From contig DASYKC010000211.1 in assembly GCA_035995885.1 (NCBI GenBank), positions 4,854 through 68,853 of the forward strand: 64,000 nucleotides of DNA, written 5' to 3'. This document shows positions 1 through 8,202 of this stretch, piece by piece (the first letter of the stretch is position 1; the number at the start of each line of letters is the position of its first letter). A program made the position numbers and the translations under genes. Origin of the DNA: Schlegelella_A sp035995885. GTDB taxonomy: Bacteria; Pseudomonadota; Gammaproteobacteria; Burkholderiales; Burkholderiaceae_C. Under the pieces are notes generated by a model, which had not been told where the DNA came from, ran no database searches, and saw nothing but the letters and a program-made list of their open reading frames with translations.

Positions 1-673
1 CCGCGCCATCATCGGTCCGAACGGCGCCGGCAAAAGCTCGCTCCTCAACTGCATCAACGGCGTCTACCAGCCGCAGGATGGCGCGATCAGCCTGCGCGGC
101 AAGACCTTCAGCAGGATGAACTCGCGCCAGGTCGCCGAGATGGGCGTCGCCCGGACGTTCCAGAACCTCGCCCTCTTCAAGGGAATGAGCGTGCTCGACA
201 ACATCATGACCGGGCGCAACCTGAAGATGCGGACCAACCTGTTCCAGCAGGCGATCCGGTTCGGCGCCGCCGAGCGCGAAGAGACGGCGCATCGCCGCGT
301 CGTCGAGGGGATCATCGATTTCCTCGAGATCCAGGCGTATCGCAAGACGCCGGTCGGCAAGATGCCGTACGGCCTGCAGAAGCGCGTCGACCTCGGCCGG
401 GCGCTGGCGATGGAGCCGCAGGTGCTCCTGCTCGACGAGCCGATGGCCGGAATGAACGTGGAGGAAAAGCAGGACATGAGCCGCTTCATCCTCGACGTCA
501 ACGACGAGTTCGGCACGACGATCGTCCTGATCGAGCACGACATGGGCGTGGTCATGGACATCTCCGACCGCGTCGTCGTCCTCGACTACGGCAGGAAGAT
601 CGGCGACGGCAGCCCGGACGAGGTGCGCGCGAATCCGGATGTCATCAGTGCCTACCTCGGCACCGTCCACTGA
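1..673 (+). CDS. livG: Branched-chain amino acid-type ABC importer ATPase (LivG), 5' truncated by window
   Basis: Cytoplasmic ATPase subunit of a liv/HAAT-type importer, pairing with the LivH and LivM permeases encoded just downstream. The frame is open from base 2, so the true start lies outside the window; 223 residues are visible. Walker A (GPNGAGKS) is at visible residues 5-12, the degenerate LivG-type signature (MPYGLQKR) at about 121-128, Walker B (VLLLDEP) at about 141-147 and the switch histidine in IEHDM at about 177-181. It ends with the family-typical ISAYLG stretch. Only 11 bases separate its stop from livH, so the genes are co-transcribed. The transported substrate cannot be read from this subunit; the ligase gene further down suggests an organic acid rather than leucine. 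Confidence 0.95.
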   Translation, partial: RAIIGPNGAGKSSLLNCINGVYQPQDGAISLRGKTFSRMNSRQVAEMGVARTFQNLALFKGMSVLDNIMTGRNLKMRTNLFQQAIRFGAAEREETAHRRVVEGIIDFLEIQAYRKTPVGKMPYGLQKRVDLGRALAMEPQVLLLDEPMAGMNVEEKQDMSRFILDVNDEFGTTIVLIEHDMGVVMDISDRVVVLDYGRKIGDGSPDEVRANPDVISAYLGTVH

Positions 674-684
674 CTCGACGCGCC

Positions 685-1614
685 ATGGGCCCGTTCCTCG
701 AAACCCTGTTCGGCGGCCTGATGGTCGGCATGCTCTATTCGCTGATCGCGCTCGGCTTCGTGCTGATCTACAAGGCATCGGGCGTCTTCAACTTCGCCCA
801 GGGCGCGATGGTGCTGTTCGCAGCGCTGGCGATGGCGCGCTTCGCCGAGTGGATCCCGAAGCTCACCGGCCTGAACAACAAGGTCATCGACAACGCGATC
901 GCCTTCGTCCTCGCCGCGCTCGTGATGATCGTCCTCGCCTGGCTGATCCAGAAGCTCGTCCTCGGCCGGCTCGTCAACCAGGACGGCATCACGCTGCTGA
1001 TGGCGACGCTCGGCATCACCTACTTCCTCGAGGGCGCCGGCCAGGCACTGTTCGGCAACAGCATCTACAAGATCGACATCGGCATGCCGAAGGATCCCGT
1101 CTTCATCTTCGAGCAGACCTTCCCCGGCGGCCTCCTCATCAACAAGGAAGACCTGTACGCGGCGGTGATCGCCGCGGCGCTGGTCGCCGTCCTCGCGCTC
1201 TTCTTCCAGAAGACGGCGACCGGGCGGGCGCTCCGCGCCGTCGCCGACGACCACCAGGCGGCGCAGTCGATCGGCATCCCGCTGGACCGCATCTGGGTCA
1301 TCGTCTGGTCGGTCGCGGGCATCGTCGCGCTCGTCGCCGGCGTCATCTGGGGCTCCAAGCTCGGCGTCCAGTTCTCGCTCTCGCTGGTCGCGCTGAAGGC
1401 GCTGCCGGTCGTGATCCTCGGCGGCCTGACATCGATCCCGGGCGCGATCATCGGCGGCCTGATCATCGGCGTCGGCGAAAAGCTCTCCGAGATCTACCTC
1501 GGTCCGCACCTCGGCGGCGGCATCGAGATCTGGTTCGCCTACGTGCTGGCGCTCGCCTTCCTCCTCGTCCGGCCGCAAGGGCTGTTCGGCGAGAAGATCA
1601 TCGACCGCGTATGA
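685..1614 (+). CDS. livH: Liv-type ABC importer permease LivH
   Basis: Inner-membrane permease of the liv-type importer, 309 residues, the usual LivH length. The N-terminus carries the family hallmark (LYSLIALGFVLIYKASG, then NFAQG at about residues 37-41), followed by several hydrophobic segments. The C-terminus has the usual RPQGLFGEK motif. The ATG at 685 follows the livG stop by 11 bases. It would form the translocation channel as a heterodimer with LivM. Function as a permease is clear from sequence; substrate is inferred only from context. Confidence 0.95.
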   Translation: MGPFLETLFGGLMVGMLYSLIALGFVLIYKASGVFNFAQGAMVLFAALAMARFAEWIPKLTGLNNKVIDNAIAFVLAALVMIVLAWLIQKLVLGRLVNQDGITLLMATLGITYFLEGAGQALFGNSIYKIDIGMPKDPVFIFEQTFPGGLLINKEDLYAAVIAAALVAVLALFFQKTATGRALRAVADDHQAAQSIGIPLDRIWVIVWSVAGIVALVAGVIWGSKLGVQFSLSLVALKALPVVILGGLTSIPGAIIGGLIIGVGEKLSEIYLGPHLGGGIEIWFAYVLALAFLLVRPQGLFGEKIIDRV

Positions 1615-1670
1615 GCCACGCGAATCTCGGCCCGACCAAGGTCCTGCGCGGATCCGGCTCCGACGGTCCG

Positions 1671-1712
1671 CTGCAGGCGCCCCCTCGGGGGGCAGCGACC
1701 GAAGGGAGCGTG
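1671..1712 (+). repeat. Intergenic palindromic C/G-run element between livH and livM
   Basis: The 103-base livH-livM gap holds a hairpin with arms GCCCCC (1679-1684) and GGGGGC (1688-1693). It is followed by a purine-rich tail containing AGCGACCGAAGGGAGCG, and then GGGGGC again just before the livM ATG. The next liv gap (4242-4322) has a similar design with a GAGCGAAGCGGGGCGGG tail. The tail resembles short intergenic elements that I recall being common in Burkholderiales. Its role (mRNA processing or stability, or a mobile REP-like element) is not determined. Confidence 0.5.
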
Positions 1713-1717
1713 GGGGC

Positions 1718-2782
1718 ATGATCTACCGCGAGAACGGGCAGTTCAAGACGAGCTATCGCGCCGACCAGCAGATCTTCCCGATCCTGCAGGACCGGATCGC
1801 GATCGGCCTGCTGCTCGTCGTCGCCTTCGTCGCGGTTCCGTTCGTCGCCGACGAGTACGTGCTGCGCGCGGTCCTGATCCCGTTCCTCATCCTCGCGCTC
1901 GCCGCTCTCGGCCTCAACATCCTGGTCGGCTACTGCGGCCAGATCTCGCTCGGCACGGGCGCCTTCATGGCCGTCGGCGCCTACGCGGCCTACAACTTCA
2001 TGGTCCGGATCGACGGCATGCCGCTGCTCGTCGCCCTCCTCCTCGGCGGCCTGACGTCGACCGTCGTGGGCGTGCTGTTCGGCATCCCGTCGCTGCGCAT
2101 CAAGGGCCTCTACCTCGCGGTGGCGACGCTGGCGGCGCAGTTCTTCGCCGACTGGGCCTTTCTTCGCGTCCCCTTCTTCACCCACGACTCGAGCTCGGGG
2201 GCGGTCAGCGTCGCCGGCCTGTCGATCGCCGGCATCGCGATCGAGTCGCCGGTGCGCAAGTACCTGTTCTGCCTGGCCATCGTCTGCGTCTTCGCGCTCC
2301 TCGCCAAGAACCTCGTCCGCGGCCACCTGGGCCGCGAGTGGATGGCGATCCGCGACATGGACGTCGCCGCCGCGGTGATCGGCATCCGCCCGGTCTACGC
2401 CAAGCTGACGGCGTTCGCGGTGAGCTCGTTCATCGTCGGCGTCGCCGGCGCGCTCTGGGGCTTCGTCTACCTCGGCTCGTGGGAGCCGGCGGCGTTCTCG
2501 ATCGACCGCTCGTTCCAACTTCTCTTCATGGTGATCATCGGCGGCCTCGGCTCGATCATGGGCAGCTTCTTCGGCGCCGCCTTCATCGTCCTCCTGCCGC
2601 TCTTCCTGAGCCAGGTGCCGCAGCTGCTCGGCATCCCGCTCACCGTCACCGTCGCCTCGCACCTCGAGTTCATGATCTTCGGCTCGCTGATCGTCTTCTT
2701 CCTCGTCGTCGAGCCGCACGGCCTGGCGCGCCTGTGGTCGACCGGCAAGGAAAAGCTTCGCCTCTGGCCGTTCCCGCATTGA
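1718..2782 (+). CDS. livM: Liv-type ABC importer permease LivM
   Basis: Second inner-membrane permease of the importer, 354 residues. The LivM signature (LNILVGYCGQISLGTGAF at about residues 67-84) and the motif PSLRIKGLYLAVATLA are present among multiple hydrophobic helices. The C-terminal VVEPHGLARLW motif matches the family's usual end before a short basic tail. Its ATG lies 103 bases after livH, with the palindromic element described at 1671-1712 between them. It should pair with LivH and be driven by LivG and LivF. Confidence 0.95.
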   Translation: MIYRENGQFKTSYRADQQIFPILQDRIAIGLLLVVAFVAVPFVADEYVLRAVLIPFLILALAALGLNILVGYCGQISLGTGAFMAVGAYAAYNFMVRIDGMPLLVALLLGGLTSTVVGVLFGIPSLRIKGLYLAVATLAAQFFADWAFLRVPFFTHDSSSGAVSVAGLSIAGIAIESPVRKYLFCLAIVCVFALLAKNLVRGHLGREWMAIRDMDVAAAVIGIRPVYAKLTAFAVSSFIVGVAGALWGFVYLGSWEPAAFSIDRSFQLLFMVIIGGLGSIMGSFFGAAFIVLLPLFLSQVPQLLGIPLTVTVASHLEFMIFGSLIVFFLVVEPHGLARLWSTGKEKLRLWPFPH

Positions 2783-2889
2783 CCCTTTGCCCTGAAAACC
2801 ACCGATTGAAAACACTGCTGTTTCGCGCTGAACTGCACCATGGCCCTCGCGTCTCGCGACGCGGCACTTCTTACCCTGTGGAGACAACC

Positions 2890-4224
2890 ATGATCCTGAA
2901 GACTGTCAAAGGACTCTTGCTCGGCGCCTTGCTGGCGGCGGGCGCGCTGGCGGCACCGTCGGCGGCGCTGGCGCAAGCCAAGGAGCAGTTCTTTCCGCTC
3001 CTCGTCTACCGAACCGGCGCGTACGCGCCGAACGGCACGCCGTGGGCGAACGGCAAGCAGGACTACCTGAAGATGATCAACGCCCGCGACGGCGGCGTGA
3101 ACGGCGTCAAGCTCACCTTCGAGGAGTGCGAGTACGGCTACGCGACCGACCGCGGCGTCGAGTGCTACGAGCGGCTGAAGAGCCGCCCCGGCGTCGCCCT
3201 GTTCGAGCCGCAGTCGACCGGCGTCACCTTCGCGCTCACCGACAAGGCGCCCGGCGACAAGATCCCCCTGCTGACCGTCGGCTACGGCCTCTCGGCGGCG
3301 CAGGACGGCTTCGCCTTCAAGTGGAACTTCCCGATCATGGGCAGCTACTGGACCGGCGCCGACATCATCCTGCAGTCGATCGCCAAGAAGGAAGGCGGCT
3401 TCGACAAGCTGAAGGGCAAGAAGATCACCCTCGTCTATCACGACTCGCCGTTCGGCAAGGAGCCGATCCCGTTGCTGCAGGAGCGCGCCAAGCTGAACGG
3501 CTTCGAACTGCAGCTGATCCCGGTCGCGGCGCCCGGCGCCGAGCAGAAGGCGGCGTGGCTGCAGGTGCGCCAGAGCAAGCCCGACTTCGTGCTGCTCTGG
3601 GGCTGGGGCATCATGAATTCGACAGCGCTGAAGGAAGCGCAGGCGACCGGCTATCCGCGCGAGAAGATGTACGGTGTGTGGTGGGCCGGTGCCGAGCCCG
3701 ACGTCAAGGACGTCGGCGAAGGCGCCAAGGGCTATAACGCGCTCGCCCTCAATCCTTCAGGACAGTCGCCGAAAGTGATCCAGGACATCCTCAAGTTCGT
3801 CCACGACAAGAACCAGGGCTCGGGCCCGCGCGACGAGGTCGGCTCGGTCCTCTACACGCGAGGCGTGCTGATCCAGATGCTCGGCGTCGAGGCGGTGCGG
3901 CGTGCCCAGGAGCGCTACGGCAAGGGCAAGGTCATGACCAGCGAGGAGGTGCGCTGGGGCCTCGAAAACCTCGCGCTCGACCAGAAGCGGCTCGACGCGC
4001 TCGGCTTCGCCGGCGTGCTGCGGCCGATCTCGACGTCGTGCGGCGATCACATGGGATCGACCTGGGCGCGGATCCAGACCTGGGACGGCTCCAAGTGGGG
4101 CATGACGAGCGACTTCATGCAGGCCGACGAGCAGATCATCAAGCCGATGGTCAAGGCCGCCGCGGACAAGTACGTCGCCGACAAGAAGCTGACGCGGCGC
4201 ACGAGCGCCGACTGCCAGACCTGA
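2890..4224 (+). CDS. Liv-type ABC importer periplasmic substrate-binding protein
   Basis: Periplasmic ligand-binding protein of the importer (Peripla_BP_6 type), 444 residues, longer than the roughly 370 residues of classical LivK. The ATG at 2890 is preceded by GGAGA and starts a clear signal peptide (MILKTVKG, hydrophobic core, cleavage near ALAQA at about 25-30). An open frame runs upstream to 2338 but overlaps livM and lacks a signal, so the later start is chosen. Paired cysteines near mature residues 50-65 (EECEYG, VECYE) may form a disulfide. The extended length fits paralogues found next to acyl-CoA ligases, so the ligand may be an aromatic or other carboxylate; this is inference. Confidence 0.9.
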   Translation: MILKTVKGLLLGALLAAGALAAPSAALAQAKEQFFPLLVYRTGAYAPNGTPWANGKQDYLKMINARDGGVNGVKLTFEECEYGYATDRGVECYERLKSRPGVALFEPQSTGVTFALTDKAPGDKIPLLTVGYGLSAAQDGFAFKWNFPIMGSYWTGADIILQSIAKKEGGFDKLKGKKITLVYHDSPFGKEPIPLLQERAKLNGFELQLIPVAAPGAEQKAAWLQVRQSKPDFVLLWGWGIMNSTALKEAQATGYPREKMYGVWWAGAEPDVKDVGEGAKGYNALALNPSGQSPKVIQDILKFVHDKNQGSGPRDEVGSVLYTRGVLIQMLGVEAVRRAQERYGKGKVMTSEEVRWGLENLALDQKRLDALGFAGVLRPISTSCGDHMGSTWARIQTWDGSKWGMTSDFMQADEQIIKPMVKAAADKYVADKKLTRRTSADCQT

Positions 4225-4241
4225 GCGACATGAGCGCGTCA

Positions 4242-4322
4242 AGGTGCCCCGCAGGGGCACGCCCCTCCCTCTCGGAGGGAGGGGAGCGAAGCGGGGCGGG
4301 AGCAATCCTGCTCCGCAGGAGC
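4242..4322 (+). repeat. Three consecutive hairpins between the binding-protein gene and livF
   Basis: Three perfect stem-loops lie in a row. GTGCCCC/GGGGCAC is at 4244-4260 with loop GCA. CCCCTCCCT/AGGGAGGGG is at 4262-4284 with a 5-base loop. GCTCC/GGAGC is at 4310-4322 with loop GCA. A purine-rich GAGCGAAGCGGGGCGGG segment sits between the second and third. None has a U-run, so they look like mRNA stability or processing elements, or REP-like repeats, rather than terminators. The position after a binding-protein gene suits differential expression of the highly needed binding protein. This is inference. Confidence 0.55.
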
Positions 4323-4327
4323 GGGCG

Positions 4328-5161
<834 letters not shown>

Positions 5162-5174
5162 AAGGAGAGATTCG

Positions 5175-5447
5175 ATGGCCCGTGCCGATGCCGAAGCCCT
5201 GCGCGCGCTGCAGCCCGTGCTGCGCCAGCTGCGCGAGATCAAGGGCGTGAAGGAGACGCAGCCTGGCGTGTTTTACGTGCGCCGCGACGCCTTCATCCAC
5301 TTCCACGACGAGGGCGGCGTGCTGCACGCCGACCTGAAGAAGCCCGGCGGCTCGGGCTTCGATCGCTTCGCGCTCGCGACGCCCGCCGAGCAGAGGAAGC
5401 TCGTCGACGAAGCGAAGCTGCGCGCGCGCAAGCTCGACGACGAGTAG
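5175..5447 (+). CDS. Small conserved-looking protein of the liv/ligase operon, unknown function
   Basis: A 90-residue soluble protein with no signal peptide or membrane segment. The ATG at 5175 has a good Shine-Dalgarno (AAGGAGAG, 7 bases upstream). The N-terminal 25 residues look helical. A central part with alternating hydrophobics contains the histidine-rich strand FIHFHDEGG and then LHADL. The C-terminal third is charged and helical. It sits between livF (13-base gap) and the CoA ligase (16-base gap), so it belongs to the operon. The HFH...LHADL arrangement is faintly reminiscent of small luciferase-like (DUF5519-type) proteins, but I cannot assign it. Confidence 0.8.
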   Translation: MARADAEALRALQPVLRQLREIKGVKETQPGVFYVRRDAFIHFHDEGGVLHADLKKPGGSGFDRFALATPAEQRKLVDEAKLRARKLDDE

Positions 5448-5463
5448 CCCCGCGACCGCCCCG

Positions 5464-6750
5464 ATGGCCGCAGCATCCGCGCCTGCCGACGCGCACTTCG
5501 ACGCGCTCGAGACCCGCTCCGCCGACGAGCGCGCCGCGGCCTTGCGGCTCGCCTTGCCGGCGCAGATCGCGCATGCCGCGGCGCACGCGCCGACGCTGGC
5601 AGCGCGGCTGCGCGGAGTCGATCCGCAGGCCGTGACGTCGCAGGCCGCGCTGGCGGCGTTGCCGGTGCTGCGCAAGAGCGACCTGCTCGCGCAGCAGAAC
5701 GCCGCCGACGCGCCCGATTCGTTCGGCGGCTTCGCCACGGTCGGCTGGGGCGGCTCGCGGCCGGCCGCTGCGCGCGCCGTGCGCGTCTTCGTCTCGCCCG
5801 GGCCGATCCGCGAGCCCGAGACCGCACGCGCCGACTACTGGCGCATGGCGCGGGCGCTCTTCGCTGCCGGCTTTCGCGCCGGCGACCTCGTCCACAACAG
5901 CTTCAGCTATCACTTCACGCCTGCCGGCTCGATGATGGAAACGGGGGCGCACGCGCTCGGCTGCACCGTCTTCCCGGCCGGCACCGGGCAGACCGAGCTG
6001 CAGCTGCAGGCGATGACCGCGCTCGCGCCGGCCGGCTATGCGGGCACGCCGAGCTTCCTGCGCCTGCTGCTCGAGAAGGCCGACGAGACCGGCGTCGCGC
6101 TGCCGTCGCTGACCAAGGCCGCGCTCAGCGGCGAGGCGGTTCCGCTCGCCCTGTGCGAATGGCTCGCGGCGCGCGGCATCGCCGCCTATCAGACCTACGG
6201 CACGGCCGACCTCGGCCTCGTGGCCTACGAGACCGCGGCGCGCGAGGGGCTGGTCGTCGACGAAGGCGTCGTCGTCGAGATCGTCCGTCCCGGCACTGGC
6301 GATCCGGTCGCCGACGGCGAGGTCGGCGAGATCGTCGTGACGACGCTGAACCCGGACTACCCGCTGATCCGCTACGCCACCGGCGACCTCTCGGCGGTGC
6401 TCGCCGGCGCCTGCCCGACCGGCCGCACCAACCTCCGCATCCGCGGCTGGCTCGGCCGCGCCGATCAGTCGACCAAGGTGCGCGGCATGTTCGTCCATCC
6501 GTCGCACGTCGCCGAGATCGTGCGCCGCCACCCGCAGATCGGCCGCGCCCGGCTGATCGTCGAGGGCGCGATGGCCGACGACCGCATGACGCTGCGTGCC
6601 GAGACCAGCAACGCGGTCGACGGCCTCCGCGAGCAGGTCGCGCAGACGATCCGCGACGTGACGCGGCTGCGCGGCGACGTCGCTTTCGTCGTTCCCGGCA
6701 GCCTGCCGAACGACGGCAAGGTGATCGAGGACCTCCGCCCGCCGCGCTGA
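5464..6750 (+). CDS. Phenylacetate-CoA ligase-like (PaaK family) AMP-forming enzyme
   Basis: Adenylate-forming ligase of the PaaK type, 428 residues, expected to activate a carboxylic acid to its CoA thioester in the cytoplasm. Visible core motifs are YGTADLG (acyl-adenylate motif, about residues 245-251), ATGDLSAVL (about 303-311), the hinge region GRADQSTKVRGMFVHPSH (about 331-348) and the C-terminal lysine loop NDGKVIEDL (about 417-425). The usual glycine-rich ATP-phosphate loop (SSGTTG) is replaced by VSPGPIREPE near residue 118, so the P-loop is atypical. Location straight after livGHMKF suggests that the importer brings in its substrate. The acid is unknown; aromatic is likely. Confidence 0.85.
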   Translation: MAAASAPADAHFDALETRSADERAAALRLALPAQIAHAAAHAPTLAARLRGVDPQAVTSQAALAALPVLRKSDLLAQQNAADAPDSFGGFATVGWGGSRPAAARAVRVFVSPGPIREPETARADYWRMARALFAAGFRAGDLVHNSFSYHFTPAGSMMETGAHALGCTVFPAGTGQTELQLQAMTALAPAGYAGTPSFLRLLLEKADETGVALPSLTKAALSGEAVPLALCEWLAARGIAAYQTYGTADLGLVAYETAAREGLVVDEGVVVEIVRPGTGDPVADGEVGEIVVTTLNPDYPLIRYATGDLSAVLAGACPTGRTNLRIRGWLGRADQSTKVRGMFVHPSHVAEIVRRHPQIGRARLIVEGAMADDRMTLRAETSNAVDGLREQVAQTIRDVTRLRGDVAFVVPGSLPNDGKVIEDLRPPR

Positions 6751-6801
6751 GCGGCGCCGAGGTGATCGAGGATCTGCGCATGCCGCACCGAGCGGCGCCG
6801 A
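6720..6801 (+). repeat. 41-bp imperfect tandem duplication spanning the ligase stop codon
   Basis: Bases 6720-6760 and 6761-6801 align without gaps at 35 of 41 positions. Both begin GGTGATCGAGGA and end GAGCGGCGCCGA. The first copy contains the last codons and the stop of the CoA ligase. The second lies in the spacer before the Bug gene and, in another frame, again reads VIEDLR. This is a direct duplication that has begun to diverge. Confidence 0.85.
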
Positions 6802-6878
6802 TGTCGGGGCTTTCCACGCTGGCGCGAAGCGCGTCGCTCCGGACAATGGCCGGCATCGTCAACGAGAGATCGCCCGCC

Positions 6879-7856
<978 letters not shown>

Positions 7857-7872
7857 GTCGAGCTGGGGACGG

Positions 7873-8196
7873 ATGTTTGGCAAGTTCTTCGATATCGCCG
7901 AGATCGATGTCTTCGCGCGCTGGGTGTCCGCCGAGCTGCAGAAGGCGGTCGCCCCGGCCGAATGCGAAGCTCGATCCCATCGCGCCGACGCGAGGGTGCA
8001 AAAACTGAACGAGCGGGTCGCCCGTCGCGCCACGGAGTTGGTCGCCGCAACCCGCCTCAACGTCTACAAGAAGGCCAAGCTCGGAACGCTGCTGCAAGAG
8101 CTTGTCGCTGCGGCAGGGTATCCCGCAGGATTCGCCAAGCAGTTCTCGTACGATGTGACGGCCCTGGTGGCGACGGCTGACACCGAGCGAGCCTGA
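7873..8196 (+). CDS. Small protein of unknown function, partner gene of the GT41 protein
   Basis: A 107-residue soluble protein from the ATG at 7873, with no signal peptide or membrane segment. It starts MFGKFFDIAEIDVFARW and contains a long charged, probably helical middle (two R/A-rich heptad-like stretches, residues 40-65) and a C-terminal hydrophobic patch (YPAGFAKQFSYDVTAL). I do not recognise the family. It ends only 6 bases before the TPR/GT41 gene and is surely co-transcribed with it, so it may be a partner or target of that enzyme. Codons here seem less GC3-biased than in the liv block; this is an impression, not a calculation. Confidence 0.7.
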   Translation: MFGKFFDIAEIDVFARWVSAELQKAVAPAECEARSHRADARVQKLNERVARRATELVAATRLNVYKKAKLGTLLQELVAAAGYPAGFAKQFSYDVTALVATADTERA

Positions 8197-8202
8197 CCCG
8201 AC

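Noticed and set aside
2806..2834. Possible internal promoter before the liv binding-protein gene (TTGAAA, 17 bases, TGAACT)
   Set aside because: The -10 matches the consensus at only 3 of 6 positions; the spacing alone is not enough.
2338..2889. Upstream extension of the periplasmic binding protein
   Set aside because: It overlaps livM out of phase and would bury the clear signal peptide that begins at 2890.
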